Below, piece after piece: positions 37,382 through 51,196 of a stretch of 64,000 nt of DNA (its first letter is position 1; every line of letters begins with the position of its first letter). The stretch is from Mesocentrotus franciscanus (Eukaryota > Echinodermata > Echinoidea > Camarodonta > Strongylocentrotidae). Where the stretch lies: NCBI GenBank assembly GCA_037976565.1, contig CP137682.1:20880800-20944799 (forward strand), in the 5' to 3' direction. The notes under the pieces are model-generated. The model was not told the DNA's origin. It saw nothing but the letters and a program-made list of their open reading frames with translations, and did no database searches. The position numbers and the translations under genes are program-made.

Positions 37382-38639
37382 TCTTTCATTGCTGGCTTCC
37401 CCAACCGATGTATCTCCTGTACTCACAGTTACTGTAAACCCAGGACCTTTCATTGGTTTATGAAACCAGCTTGTGAAACCAGCAACAATGCATCGGCCAC
37501 ATTGTTACCTTGTGTGGGAAAAAACTACATAGAAGCATAGGTCCAGAAAACATGCAAGATTGAAAGAATACAGGAGAAGGAGAAGTTAAACTAAAGAGCG
37601 TGCATGGATATGGATAAGGAGGAAATATAATATAGAAGATTGATTCTTAACATCCAGCTCAAGGGCCTGAAGCAAGCATGGCCAATAAACAGGATGGTCC
37701 TAACAACTGCGTTGTCACCCTATTAGTCTGAAAGAATTCTCAGCTTGGGAATCACGGGCAACATTGATGGGAGTTTACAGGAAATGGCGGTTCAAACCAA
37801 TTAACAAGGCTATTTGTGTTATACTGTTGTACATGTATGATGACGTGGGATTGAGGATATAAAATATTATGTGTTGAGGCTGGATTGACTGCTACATGTA
37901 TGTATTGTTTGCATCCACACTAACATGCATAGCATTAGCAAAGCTCTAAACTATAATAAAGGCTTATAGTGTAAACTAACACTGGTAGCAGTGTAGCACT
38001 GATTCTTAATAATCTCTCCCTTTACTTTTTAGAGTCTTTATTTAAGGATTATGTTTTATGTAGAGAGAAAGGAACTACTGTATGGAAGTGATAATAAAGT
38101 GCTGTGATTAACTCTATGCGCAGATTATTCAAGATAAGGGTATAAAGCTACATACAGTATATCCACTTTGCACATCATATGCAAAAATATTAAAATCTAC
38201 TCCAATCTGAATGCAATGAATTTCCTCCAATTCTACAATCAAGAACATACTTCACAACTAGGGAGGAAAAAGTAATAGCCCTCTCCTTCCTACACCCCTC
38301 ACCCCAAAGAAGGAAATTATTACAAATGAGCTACAAAAAATGCTAATGGACATTTTTCTGCCTTTTTCTACAGCACAACAGTTTTAGACAGAGGAAACAT
38401 CACATCAACACACAATGATGAACATTTTCCTTTGCATCTCTTTTCAACGGATGAGTTACACCATTTTCAGTCTTGAACACTCGGTGTAAATTATGTGCAA
38501 ATTTTACTTTTCATCATACAATCAGAATTCAAGAATACCTTATGACCTTCCTCTAGGCTAGGAGACTTCCCTACTAATTCAAGGTAAAAAGCACAAAGGA
38601 AATTATCTATATTGTTACGTGACACAGGAAGTGGAGAGG

Positions 38640-39110
38640 ACAAAGACATGATCTTCCATTGACTGACTTGACCGTCGATTGGAAGTCGACGCAGAAAAGC
38701 GGAAGTTTTCACCTTTTAGAGATATGAAAATGAAATAGAATACACTACTTGATGATTTCTGCTTAAGGCATACAGTGTAGGTGAAAGAAATAAAAGGAAG
38801 GAAATTGTAAGGAATGCACAAATGTGGGCGGCCGAGAAGTTGTCGGCTGACTCAGTGACTTTCCTCATTTCCTGTTCATTGGACGTCATTGTAATTGGAA
38901 GAATAATGTAGGAAGTTACCAACGATCAAAGATATGAAAATTACGTAGAATATCATTTTCTTTTTTAAAGAGACTGATACGCTAAGGAGTATAGAAAGAG
39001 TGATTGATAGAAGAAAGGACGAAAGGAAAGAGTTGAACAAAAAGACACATTTGTGGGTGGATTGGGTGTAGACTGATTGACAGAGAAACCTATCAATACC
39101 CTCAAAGAAA
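38640..39110. repeat. Degenerate tandem duplication, period about 210-230 bp
   Basis: AGATATGAAAA near 38720 and 38931, and CACAAATGTGGGCGG (38818) versus CACATTTGTGGGTGG (39046), occur in the same order. Purine-rich filler resembles the minisatellite at 13.1-13.8 kb. Confidence 0.55.
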
Positions 39111-40362
39111 CAGAGGAATGCTTCATGCATTGGTTGTCAACAAGCATGTGGTACTAGACAAAGGATGTAAGCTGATAAAAAGCTCAGGAAGAAGGCAGAT
39201 ATCATAGAAAAAGAATGAATACAGAGAAGTAAAAATGAAAGATGGGAACACAAAGATCTAACCTACATTCTTGAGGTTACATATCTGCCTATCGATGTGG
39301 TTAGCTGTTATCCTTTTGCCAATCGCTTATCTCAAACGAAGCTGTAAAGGTCCTACATTACTACAACCCCAAAGAAACTGACTTACAAAAGGAGTCCCTT
39401 CTTGGGCTACATGTATGTGACCTCTCAATGACCTGCATTCAATCATACTCCCAATTGTTCACTAGGAAACGGGCGAACTGTGTGGTAACTGTGTGGTACT
39501 GTCCGTTAGGCTAGCATATGGAAAGAGAGTACACCCTTCATTTTTGCCTAAATCCTACAATGAATCATGCTCCTGTGGTACACAAGAAAGCAATGGAGAG
39601 TCCTTCAAAGGGCTTGACTCATGAGACGCACCACTGATGCTGCTGCTGATGATGATGAGGATGACATCATCTTATTGAAAAGGGTGATTCCGAGAGATCC
39701 ATCCTAACGTCACAGTGAGCGCTTCCCAGAATCTAAATCAAACAGCTGTCACTGACCAGACATACCAACCATTACACCAGGGCCAAATACAGACACAAAA
39801 GATGAACTACTATCCAGTATCCATTGTACAGCGACCACACTAGTTATCTAACCACTATATCAATTAAACACATATCATTAGGGGACTCCCACGCTTGTAC
39901 ATGTAACATCGTCAGTAATTTGGTGTCATTATATTTTAATTATTTCATCAGATAAAGCACTACACCTTTGCCTTTAGGTTGATTAGTAATCAATCATGAA
40001 TTTTTCTGCCGTGAGTAATAACCTATCCCCACCCACTGACATGAATGGATCGATCCAGAGCTCTTCTCTTCTTCCCTCTGCCAGTAGTGTGTTTTGCAAT
40101 TAGTCTCAAGAAGCAGACCCTTTTGAGTTAATCGAACTCGTATCATGACCCTTCCAATAATATTTGACAAAATCAAATCCTGCCACCCAATCATATACCA
40201 CTTCTTATACTAATCAGACACTGTGATCTGAATCGGTTCACTGTAAGTGGACGAAATTCATATTCATTACCTTTACTTTTCCTGCGTGTGTTTATTTGAT
40301 TAGACTCTGCGCTGTGTTTTTCGTGGAGGAGGAAAGCAAATCAATGATTCAGGGAAACTCAC

Positions 40363-40450
40363 CGCTGACGTCACCAGACGTGGGGGCACACACCTTTCGG
40401 TGTAGAGGGTTCAGTAGAGGAATCGGTCTTCACAAACAATAGCAAGACAA
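40363..40450 (-). promoter_or_regulatory. Candidate SPSB first exon/promoter with CRE palindrome
   Basis: The minus strand reads GTGACGTCAGCG and then GTGAGTTT, a good donor. The CREB/ATF palindrome TGACGTCA (40366-40373) lies immediately upstream of the donor. This is the best-looking donor I found upstream of the 35143 acceptor, but I did not scan every one exhaustively. There is no TATA box. A non-coding first exon is inference and would need transcript data. Confidence 0.25.
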
Positions 40451-41277
40451 CCAACCGAGCAAAGAATGTAAAGGCAGGGTATTTAAGTTCTCCTTTGTGA
40501 GGCATCGTTCTAAGAACTCATTGAGTCAGCGAGGTGAAATGTAACAATAAATTATTTCAACAAATTAACTTACGTTGTCAACCAAATTGATTTGCTGAAG
40601 AAAGACCCGACCTACGCACCTTATGATGACAATCCACTGTTCACTCTTTACGGGGAAAATTTACAAATCTTGGCAAACATTTTGTGTCCACTAAACAGTA
40701 CTGATCATGGACATTATATCCATTAGATATCATGTATAAAGCATGATTAAACCAGTATATTCAAGACTTCAACTACTGTTGACTTACTGTTGCTCTGGCC
40801 ACAGAAGAGGTCTTCAACAAAAGAAAAGCCTTATCAAAAACAATTCTAATCTGCACTTGATCTTGATAATGTTACTGGTACAGTATGTGTACTGAAGTTC
40901 AATGACTGCAAAACACAGGTACATTGGTACATCAGCCTTTGTGTGCGATGAAAGATAAGACACACGTCGGCCTATGAATGCCGTTGATCACCCATGAAGT
41001 CAGCTTATGACGTATTTTCAGGCTAAAAAACAAAATGACCTAGCTTTGTTTTCCCTATACCGTACATCACAAGATCACGTTTTGTCACAGGTACATGCAT
41101 TTTTCCATGAGACAGATGCAACACTTCCATCGCTCCATGAATGCTGTAGCCTTCAGAGAGGATTAATGCTGATAGCCAGCGAACATTATCCGACTCCCAG
41201 GAAGGTTCTTTTTTTATTATTTTCCTTTCACATGCAAATCATGATGCAGTCTATCAAAGCATAGACATACTAGTGAC
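40451..41277. other. Flank upstream of candidate SPSB first exon
   Basis: No gene, TATA box or CpG cluster recognised. Confidence 0.4.
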
Positions 41278-41700
41278 CTACATGTAGGCAAGGTATACAG
41301 TTCCCTGATCTAACCATAAAATGTCAGCTACATGTATTTTTCTTTTGATTGTTACAAACAGATGTTCTTCTAATCTCCTCATTTCCTGAACAATAGTTTT
41401 CAGATCATCTCCAAACTCTAAACCACAACAGTCACCCCTTTTCCCATCAATCATTCCATTTAACACCTCCAATGCCAATTGAGTCAATGACTCTTGTGCC
41501 AAACTTGGCACAATGGAAGGCAGTAGAGACAGGGTTAAGATTTGAGTTGTTGACTGGGGCAGTGACCGTCCATTAGCCTCATGATCTCTACCCGTAAACA
41601 CACAAGGGCTACAACCGCAAATAACAACGTGACCTCTACACAAAGGGGTGAAGGTATTAACTCTAAAATTATTGGCAAAAAGGAACAAGAAAAGAGGGAG
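41278..41700 (-). pseudogene. Unrecognised candidate exon or gene fragment
   Basis: An open minus-strand stretch whose distal half (about 41585-41345) has protein-like composition: amphipathic leucine-rich segments (TLSLLPSIVPSL, TQLALEVLNGMI) followed by a charged helix (MRRLEEHLF). This is reminiscent of HEAT/ARM-type helices, but I do not recognise a family. The proximal residues look random. Candidate acceptor (GGGTAG near 41589) and donors (GTAACA or GTAGCT near 41355-41325) are weak. It may be an exon of an unseen gene, a decayed fragment, or chance. Confidence 0.2.
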
Positions 41701-42529
41701 GGAGATAAATGCAAACACAGGTCTTATTGTTTGAATGCTTTGTTCTCTCAAGTTCTCCATATGCTAGCACATGGCCGTCTTCCCACCCAGGGTTGTGTAT
41801 ATTAAAATGTAGTTGTACAAACCTGTACTATAAATACACATGATTATTTTGTTAATTTGTATTGAACTAGTTCAAAATTATCATCAAAAACACCAATAAT
41901 ATAAAATCATATGTCATGAACTTCTTCCTAAAATCAGTTTAGACCATTGTGCTTTTGAACATATTATCCCTCTTTTGTTTTTCATCCTGTGCATTTGTAC
42001 ATGCTCCTTAACATTCAATACACTGTATTACATGAACCTTGTTCATATTATTATTTAAAAAAACCTTTGTTGAAAATAATAGACAAAGATTATGTAGCTT
42101 TGTTCTGCATTCACTAAAAAACATAATAACCAAACTCTTCCATTATTTCCTAAAGTGAAAGCTTGTGGGTAAAGGTAATTAACCACAAACAAAAGAAAAT
42201 AGGAAATGTGGACTTTGGCACGCCCAACTACTGTAGTACTGTACTTGAGAGTGGGTGAGAAAGTTCATGTGTGGTAGTTGTGTAGGAGTGAAAAAAAAAT
42301 GGAGATGCTTTAGTGTGAAATATGGTTTAAAAAAAAACACTCAACATCATGTGGCTTTTAATTAAGATGACCCTTATTTGCAGCACCGCATGACTTAACA
42401 TTTTGTTTAAATACTAAATCGCCATACTCTGAAACCCGTGCATGAATCATGCCGATTCCTTTGCCACTGTTTGCCTGTCTGTGGCCGTGTGGGGTGAATT
42501 CCATGAATTGAAACTGGTTCAGCAGCCAG

Positions 42530-42690
42530 AAAATGCAGACAAAGAAAGATAATGAAAGAGGGATGGATAGAAAAAGAGAGAAGAGTGACACAGGAAGCAG
42601 GAGGGGAAGAGAGAGGGAGAGATTAATCAAAGATACATTTAGAGAAAGATTAATGCTAGAGAAAGAGAGAAGGAAAGAGATGAAAGTAAT
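42530..42690. repeat. (GA)n-rich purine tract
   Basis: GAGA, GGGA and AAAGAG tract. 41701-42529 and 42691-45245 hold no recognised gene; CGTACGTACG at 44176-44185 is a short palindrome. Confidence 0.75.
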
Positions 42691-45251
42691 GAGATATATA
42701 CTTTATAAGCTGTAACTATGAAGGGGAAGAAAGAACAATGAAAGTACAAAGGGTTAGAAGGAGACAATAAATTGAAAGGCTGGTATCAGTGGAGACGAGA
42801 CAAACTTTAGGAAGAGGAAAATTGAGATGACAAAGAGAATGAGATATAGAAAAAGAAAGATATAGGGCCTATGTGTATTGTACATTATTAACATTTAAAG
42901 TCGTAGACTCACAATCACATGTACATTAACATTATTGTTGTATGCACATGGCTGGCCTCACTTTGCACACATGGCATGTGACCCCTACATGAACCCCAAT
43001 CAGATGATTTGCCCCCCTAACCAAGGAGATATCCCCCCATCTCTACCAGACTACCCATATGGCCAAAATACACCCTACAAGACAAACTCTAGGTTTTCCA
43101 GTACAGTTATAATATCAGACTGTCTTATTATTAGACCATTGTCTAGACTATGTCATGGAAGGATTTATTTACTTTAGGATTTTGATTCCCATAACAATAA
43201 CCAAACCAGAGCGAGTATTTTCTTAGGTTAACTGTTTCCATCTGGTTTATAACTGACAACTGTTATCACAAAATACAGACCATTTTCCTTGTACAGTACA
43301 GCAGTCTCATCTCTCTATATACACTAAGCATACAAAAATCCCTTTGTCTGTTTTAAGATCACATTTATGCCCTTTATTATTTATCATATTACCTACTTTA
43401 TGTTTCTTTCAAGTGTCAATTAATTTTCAATAAACTCACCAAGTCTCATCAAAAGATAATCACGAATTTCTCTTGCTTAAATTTCTTTGTCTTATCTCCT
43501 ACTAGTACAAAAGACATCGAAAGTAGGAAATGCTAGAGCTTTTGTTTTAAATCCTGGCTTTTGAGTTTTGATGTCAAGTTCATGTGCTAGCACTTACATG
43601 TACAACGTCCTACGTCCTCGACTCTATCCTGTTTTGTTTTTCTTCACAAAGATGACCATTGCGTGACAGCAGCTTTGTAACTTAATTCCGGCTCTCAACT
43701 TTCGAAATGATTCATGCGGTGGACTCTCAGTTTCAACTATCATCAACACCGTTATCTTCCACTTCACTTAATATTTTTCCTAGTTGTCAATTTTTGCTCC
43801 TTCGAAATAGGATATTGATCAAGTACTTGATCTCTTGAAGTTGAATGAAACTGCAATTTGCTGTGATTAAAGTTAAACCAGAAACGGATGACATGCATTA
43901 TTATCATTATCGTCATGATTCAGAGAAAACTTATGACTTGCAGGCGGATGTTTAAAAAGGAAGACCGCATTCTGGAAAACTGCCAGCAACAAAGAACTTT
44001 ATTATCTTCCTATTCCCTTCGCACGCCAATCTGCAAACAATAACAAAATCTGATGTCCACTGCACTCAAGCTCACTGTGTATGTACATAAGCACTAGCCA
44101 GCAATCTACATTTTGCTGTGAATGGAGTTAATATATTCCTGCATCGTCGGATTGTGTGTGTGGATGCCTGCCCCACGTACGTACGCACATATATGGTCTC
44201 TAGTTTGGGGCATGAAAAAAAAAAGATGGAATGTTCTTTCTCTATCAAATGAATTAAAATTGTTCTGAATCCTGCTGTAAATGTCCAGTAAGGTTGATGA
44301 AATAGTGATGATAATTTATACTTACATTTGAGAGTGAAGGAACATAGAAATAAAGGCTTATATCCAAATTAGAGTATTCACAAAGATGTAGATCCAAATG
44401 GTATGCGGCACAGTTGGAAACAAAGAGATTCTGTACTACTATCAGCTGTTAACTGTACCGGCAAATACACACACTGAAAATCTTGATGCACATCAACAAA
44501 AAAACGAAAAGCTCTGCAGCATAAAAAAGGGTTGTATCCACATTAAGAGTTCACTTGATAATCTGAATAAGCTGCTGGATTGGCATCTGGTTTTATAACA
44601 GACTGCTGAAGGCTGAAGAAAGAAAAGAGACTCCTGTGTGTGACCTCATACTGAGACTCAGGGTTGGATGATGTCACAAGGCCGGTTCTTTCTCTGTCCT
44701 TTGTGTTCCACTCTGCAGCACTGTTCACCCCCATCACACAGGCAGAATCACCACATGGTAGAGTTTGCACCTCATTTGCATAATTGTATTCAGCTTCCTA
44801 CAGTGGAGAGTCAGCCTTCTACATGTATGTATCTCCGGACTGCTACATTCAGCAGAGGGGTGTGTAAACAGGGGATTAGCCAGAGGGACAGGAGGAAGTG
44901 GAATTTGGTGGGACTCAAAGGCTGTTTTGTTCAGGGGAAGTTACAATTGGAGTTGTTTCGCCCATTCTATTGTTCTGAGGATATCACAAACTTCCTTATT
45001 CTAAGAAGTAAAGACTTAAAAGAGTTGCATTTTAACTGCTGACTGTCACCGCATCTGAAAGTACCTCACTTTAAATGAAATTAAAAGCAATACTGGCATT
45101 TTCTAAAAGTAACAAATAATGTAATGTAATGATTATGCAGTTTTGACATGAGGGGCAGAATATTATTACATGGGGAAAGAATACTGGTACTTGAAAAATC
45201 AATTGCATTACAGTTGTTACCTAATTCAATCTTCTTACTCATACTTCTGTC

Positions 45252-45292
45252 AGAGCGAGAGAGGGAGAGAGAGAGAAAGGGGGGGGGGGGTA
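45252..45292. repeat. (GA)n followed by G-run
   Basis: Purine run ending in a run of about ten G. 45293-46622 contains nothing else recognised. Confidence 0.8.
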
Positions 45293-46622
45293 AAACAATT
45301 AAAAGGATAACACACATAAAATTAAAACTGTACAGATATCCATAAAAAGGTAAGATGGCATATCAGCATATCTGTCAACTCCATTTGTTACTGTCTGTAT
45401 AACACCAGGCTAGGAATATACATGTACGTACATTTTTAACACTTTGCTATCAAGTTAAATGGTATAATGCATTGTTGGCAGCTTTACCCCATTTTTGTTA
45501 TGGCTATTTCATTACAGAACACGAGAGGGGAGGGGGAAAGAAAATCACATTCAACCTCTCTTACTTTCTCTAATGCATGTTCTTCAGAACCAGTTGCAAA
45601 AGGACATCAAGTCCCTCTTAAAACAGTTTAAACAAATATCATAATCCAGATTCTTTCATTATCACTACAATGTACAATTACTGGCTCAACTGAAATGTAT
45701 TTACTTTACAGCAAAGCTACAAGAGGGTTTCTACCAACATACGCAGTAATACAATTATTGATCCTGTTCTTAATATTATGGAAATAAGTTACATGGACAA
45801 TTGTAGAAAGGTTATGAGAATGATACGAGAGTCATTCATAATCATTAACACGGTTATCATTGCCCATATAATTCAGTGTTTTTATTTTCTCATTAATCAG
45901 ATTTATTCCAATATACTTCAATTCAGTTTAAAAACTATGTGTACATTTGTAAATGATTTTCATGTTTAAGTATGCATGAAGACAGCTAAATTACATGTAT
46001 GTAGAGCCATAACCAAAAGAAAACAAATATGTATAATTATCATTTTGTCTTGTCATCACCAAAATGTATCCATGTTTTGTATCCTATTTCTGTTCTTCGT
46101 AAGCTACAGTGTATGTCTGAGTCTTTATTTACATGTGAGCATAACAAATATCCATGTCGAACATAGATAGCTTTAATATTTTACAATGATTCGAGTTTGT
46201 GCCATGTAAACTATTATAGCGACAAGAACTGACAGATGGTTTTAAAACTGGATGAGAGATCTCGACAGAAAGCCCCATAAATCATTAATTCGCACTTTAT
46301 CGGTTTCATTAACGTCATTTTTAAAGCCGTGTTCATACATGTTGCAGCACACCTGTCTAAATAACTACTACTGCTAATGAAAAACCCACTTCACATTCTA
46401 CAAGTTGTAAAGAAAGTATTAATTTTCAAGTTACACTTCCAATCAGACGAATCATTTCAGTCATTTTACATTTGAATGAATGGCAAATAGGGGGAGTAAA
46501 ATAGTAAGTGCACATACGATGGCCAGTAACATACAGCTCCACACTAAAACTGTCATAAGGCGTACCGGTCTATTTTAGAGGTCTGTGTGCATCGGGCCTC
46601 TGATTAAATTTAAAAAATTTCT

Positions 46623-46773
46623 GGGCCCTGTTTCATAAAACTCGTTATCAATAACATGTTAATACGATAACTGTTATAAGCTACTGAAATTGATGCACTT
46701 GATGAGCTATGAGCAGATTTGTCATAGATTTGTGGCACTTGTTATTGATAAAAAGTTCTATGAAACAGGGCCC
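46623..46773. mobile_element. MITE with GGGCCCTGTTTCATA inverted ends
   Basis: The left GGGCCCTGTTTCATAAAACT and following GTTATCAATAACA pair with the inverted right end (TGTTATTGATAAAA ... TATGAAACAGGGCCC), giving about 34-bp arms around a short loop. The GGGCCCTGTTTCATA motif is widespread in marine invertebrate MITEs (from general knowledge). Confidence 0.85.
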
Positions 46774-47623
46774 TGGGGTCAGGCGTTACAATCTAAGGGC
46801 TCATGTGCATTGGGTCCTTCTACGTGTCAAGCCTTGCCTCAGCATACTTATATGTACATGTATATTATGAGATACAGCACACCTTGCCATTTTTTTTAAT
46901 TTAATTTTTTTTTTTTTTGCAGGGGGGCTATTTTTTCATGTGAAAGAGGCTTGGCAAGTGTCTTCCTATCTACAGCAATAAAACACTATCAGAAGAGTCT
47001 GCTTTGTCAGTCTGGCGGAAATACTTCACACTCCTACATTATAAAGTGTTTATTCTTGAACTTCCCAGACTATTTTTAATTTTGCGATTAAATGACTACA
47101 ATAGAAACTTCTTTAATACATCTGACGCTGTCAGTCCTAGTTGTGTTGTCATACCGGTACATTGACAGGCTTATTGGGGACACACGGTCACAAGTGTTTT
47201 CCCCTCCTGAGTCTTCCCCATTGCCCCTCCCCAACTCACATTGAAATCAAATTCTTTGTTATTCTTTATGCCTTTTTTGGAGGAAGGGGGTTAAATATTT
47301 GGTAAATACCTGACTGTCAATGGTCATATATCTGATAGGAATATATGACAGGAATAGGATAGGAATAGGGATATATGATAGTTTCACAAGATTGCAATAT
47401 CACATCCTTGCTGTGATCACGAAGATGCTATGCTATCTATCTCCATACTCTATTCCAAATTTTCTCCAACATCAATAATATCCACTTGCCCTACTTCTAA
47501 TCTGAATGCCCCGTTCATATCTGCTACCCACTTATTCGTAAAATAGCCACAAACCTTTCTGCTTTTTATGGATATGCTACAAAAAGCAGCACATATGATT
47601 GGGTGGGTACTGCACCAATATTT

Positions 47624-47695
47624 CTGTTCGGAGCCAGAGGGATATTAACTCTGTATTGAATTATACAAGTCAACGCCGTTCTGGCTCTAAATAGA
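47624..47695. repeat. Small hairpin repeat, copy 5
   Basis: CTGTTCGGAGCCAGAGGGAT pairs with the inverted CAACGCCGTTCTGGCTCTAA. It also has the family's internal TTAACTCTGT. 46774-47623 and 47696-49314 hold no gene. Confidence 0.75.
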
Positions 47696-49314
47696 CAAAT
47701 TAAAATGGAATTTTGCTTTTTCACACCTTTTTACCTTACTTACATGTAGACCTAATATAAGAAAAATATGTTATTATTACAGACACCTGACAGATACAAA
47801 TGGAATCTGAATACAGGTTCTGCAGTGAAGGATTGCGTTGATTCAGAGGGTCTGACCCTTGGCCCAAATACGCGCTGCATGCGGGTGACCACAATGCAAG
47901 GTAGAACTCGCTGATTGAAGTGAATACCGTATTCGTAATTATGGTGTATTATGAATACAGGCATATGTAGGAATAACGTAATATTATGGTATTAGTGCGG
48001 TAATGCCTCCGTAATATGAAAAGTACCCAAGGGAAATTGCTTACCGATGTACCTTGGAAATATTGCAGTATTCGCAGATATGAACGGGGCTAATCATACT
48101 CCTGCCCTACTTCCTATCTTTTCGATTCCTTCTGAAATTTGTCATAATTCCCCCAACGCTGGCAAAAATTATTGACATCTCAATCTCTATTAGGTCACCG
48201 TGGAATGGGGATAGACTCCCTAGCTTGGCAGGATGTTACATAACTCTCAATTTCTTCCACGCGGAGATCCTCTTTGTTCGGCTTTTATAGGTTGATAAAT
48301 ATATCGTGGGGCCAGGCATCCTTCTTGTGCCCATGTGATAACATCCTTTTTCCTCTCTCTTATTGGAATGTTGACAACATAGTGTCTGATGTTTATGGTT
48401 TCTTGTTACTGTATTGAAACAAGCTTACATGCACTAAAATAAAGCTATGAAACATATAATTGCCAAACAATTAAAGCTAAATAACCAGATAATGTCCCAA
48501 CTTCGAACACTCTTCAAACTAGGCAATTGGAAATTTTGAATATTTATACAATCCTATCTTTTATTACACCCTTTTTCCTTGAGCTATTTCATCATTTGTA
48601 TGTGTAAGTGACGAGATATCATAATGGCAATAAAGCTTGACATAGTGATCTATTTTTAAAGAGATATTTCACTCGATCTTGCTTGCAACGATTAAGCATT
48701 TTGAACTGATTACTGTAAATTGCAAAAATTTAGTGTTGTGTCAGTTGTAATACCCTTATTTGAAACAGTATGAACTTTCATGCATCCGAACCCCTAGTGA
48801 AATTTGCGAACTATTTCAGGCAGGAAATTTTTCTTTTTACAGTGTGCATATTTTTCAAATTATATTAAGTGTTTCTGTTCTCTTATGGATATTGTCAAAT
48901 CTCTCAAATTCACTTAAAATCCATTATGTATAAGTACAATCTTAAAACTAACTGTTGATTCTACAACAAAATGATACTCAACAACTGTTTACGTATACCA
49001 CATTTATTATTCATACCAAAAAAGAAAGTCACTTGTATCATATAGCTATATAGAGTATTGGAAATATCATTGTCATATATTTGTCCATGCCTAAATGAGG
49101 TTAATTCTTCTGGGGGTTACCACAACTGTGCATGGGCCTCGAAATCTAAACCGAGATGATGCTAAAAAGGGTATGGGTGAGTCACGATGTGGTCAGTGTT
49201 GGTCTTAATATCTCATGATCGGCTATCTCCCACAACATGACGTAGACCCACTCACTACGTACCAAAAATAGACATATCTCTCGCGATCTTTCTTGTTCAT
49301 GATAATCATTTCCT

Positions 49315-49468
49315 CACCTTTTTCTAACCTTAAACTACACAAAGACGTAAAGTAGCACAAACCATAGCACTGTTGTATGTTATGATCTACTCTAAAAATA
49401 AAAATGTGAAAAACAGATATTTCTCTCTCTCCTCCCTCTCTCTCTCTCTCTCTCTCCCTCCCTCTCTT

Positions 49469-49501
<33 letters not shown>

Positions 49502-49600
49502 TGTTCATAATAAATTCATAATAATTTACTGACCATTTTCAAACCTCAAAATATGCAAAGAAGTAAAGTTGCACAAACATCATTGCCGTACAATATCATA
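49315..49600. repeat. Local direct duplication around a CT/TA microsatellite
   Basis: TAAACTACACAAAGACGTAA-GTAGCACAAACC (about 49331-49365) recurs as TCAAAATATGCAAAGAAGTAA-GTTGCACAAACA (about 49545-49580). Between them lie (CT)n at 49422-49487 and (TA)n at 49488-49499. Confidence 0.6.
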
Positions 49601-50349
49601 TTCCTATATGGGCATACATGTATGATGGAGAGGGGAACAAATGGGGAAAGACACAACGGTACACTTAGAAGGTTTCACTATAAACAAATAAAAACATATC
49701 AAAGAATATAATGCGACATGTTCATGGCCATACTCTTTTTCTTTCCTAATTTAGAAATTTATTTCTTCAGATTTCTATTTTTCCTTTATGAAGCCAGACC
49801 TAGGCTGCCTTAACTCATCATGTTTAATACAAAACCAAAATTAACATGATTAATGCTTAATCTTTTCTGTTCTTTCTCCTTGTTTGATATGCAACCTAAA
49901 AAGCCATGAGAAATCAATAAAAATATGACTAAACCACACAGCGATGTAAATGTGGAGCACTTTCGGTCCCTCTTCCCCATATTCAATCCACTCCTTGGGA
50001 TGTTTATTTTTAAATTAGAAAAATGCTTCATAACTCTTGTCAAAATTGAATATCCTACAGAAATATGGGGCTACCTACATGTATCACTCTGAGGATATGA
50101 CTTTCTTGGAAGTGATCTCCAGAAATACACTCCTCAAGACTCCGGCAATGATCTTATCGTTATGTGCTAAAGGAATGCAGATTTTACATTGGTCATCTAA
50201 ATATATCGTTCTGGACCCATGACATTTTCTAAATGTGTTGTTCATCAATAAAGAATATATAAATGGAAGCAAGTGACGTTATTAATCACCTTTAAATATG
50301 GGATAAGAGCACAGTGTGATTCACTTTGGAGTTGATGAAGATGTTGATG

Positions 50350-50680
50350 CATGCACTAAAGAGAGACAGGCAGAGAGTGAGAGAGAGAGTAAGAGAAAGA
50401 TAGGGAGACAAATAGTAAGGGCAAGGATGATGTAACTTGGTTTATTAGTCCATGATGAGAGGGAGAGAAAGAAAGAGAGAGGGAGAGAAAGAAAGAGAGA
50501 GGGAGACTGACAGAAAGACAGAGAGGAGGGAGAGAGTAAGATAGAAAAACAAAAAGAAAGTAAGAGAGGTAGGGGAGAAAGCAAAAGGAGCGAAAAGAAG
50601 AAAGAGAGAAACAGAAACAGAAAGAAAGGGGAGGAGATAGAGATAGAGAGAGAGAATGGGTGGGAAGAGACCAGCTGGAT
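50350..50680. repeat. (GA)n purine tract
   Basis: About 330 bp of GA, GGGA and AAAG sequence. Three overlapping minus-strand serine/leucine frames are artefacts. 49601-50349 holds nothing recognised. Confidence 0.9.
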
Positions 50681-50708
50681 GGGGAGACATGAAGCAAAAT
50701 GTCACTTG

Positions 50709-50722
50709 GTTGCCATGGTAAC
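50709..50722. promoter_or_regulatory. Perfect palindromic RFX X-box
   Basis: GTTGCCATGGTAAC fits the X-box consensus GTNRCC-N(0-3)-RGYAAC exactly. RFX factors use this in ciliary and other gene promoters. No gene is recognised within range, so its role is open. Confidence 0.45.
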
Positions 50723-51196
50723 TTGATGATGATACTATCAACAGACAGGTAGATGACTGTGAGTCAGACCAGACAGCAGAGTGAGACATCCTGCCTCACA
50801 ACATTCACAAACCAATTATAATGGTTCTATAGCTTTGTATAATAGGCTGTGCTGGAAGGCATCCTAGCTTACGGCTTGGTTCACAGGTAACGCAGGAAAC
50901 TGCAGCACGATTCTTTTCAAGTGTAAATGAATGAAAACGGGATGAACAAACAGTATCTGCATGCAATAAAGGTCCTATAGGTCCCCCCAATCCTCTTTAT
51001 CCAAAGATTCAAAGTCACAAGTTTATTGATCGTCTAACTAAGGAGGGGCATCGAGTGATTACCCTCTTGTATACTACCAATGGTAGTCAACCCCCTTCCC
51101 CGGTCCCCAAAATAACTCCTTTGGCTTCAAGGAAATTTTGTAGGAAATCTTTTAAAGCCTTGAAGAAACAATAGCCATCTTCCCACTGTCTACTAC

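Larger units (their letters stand above)
35144..40362 (-). other. Putative first intron of the SPSB gene
   Basis: If the donor at 40362-40357 (GTGAGT) belongs to the first exon, this is a 5.2-kb 5' UTR intron. It holds a three-unit TAGGATT run (35530-35550), a degenerate hairpin repeat (37304-37381) and a degenerate tandem duplication (38640-39110). I see no coding exon in it. The downstream boundary is well supported; the upstream boundary is a guess. Confidence 0.35.
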
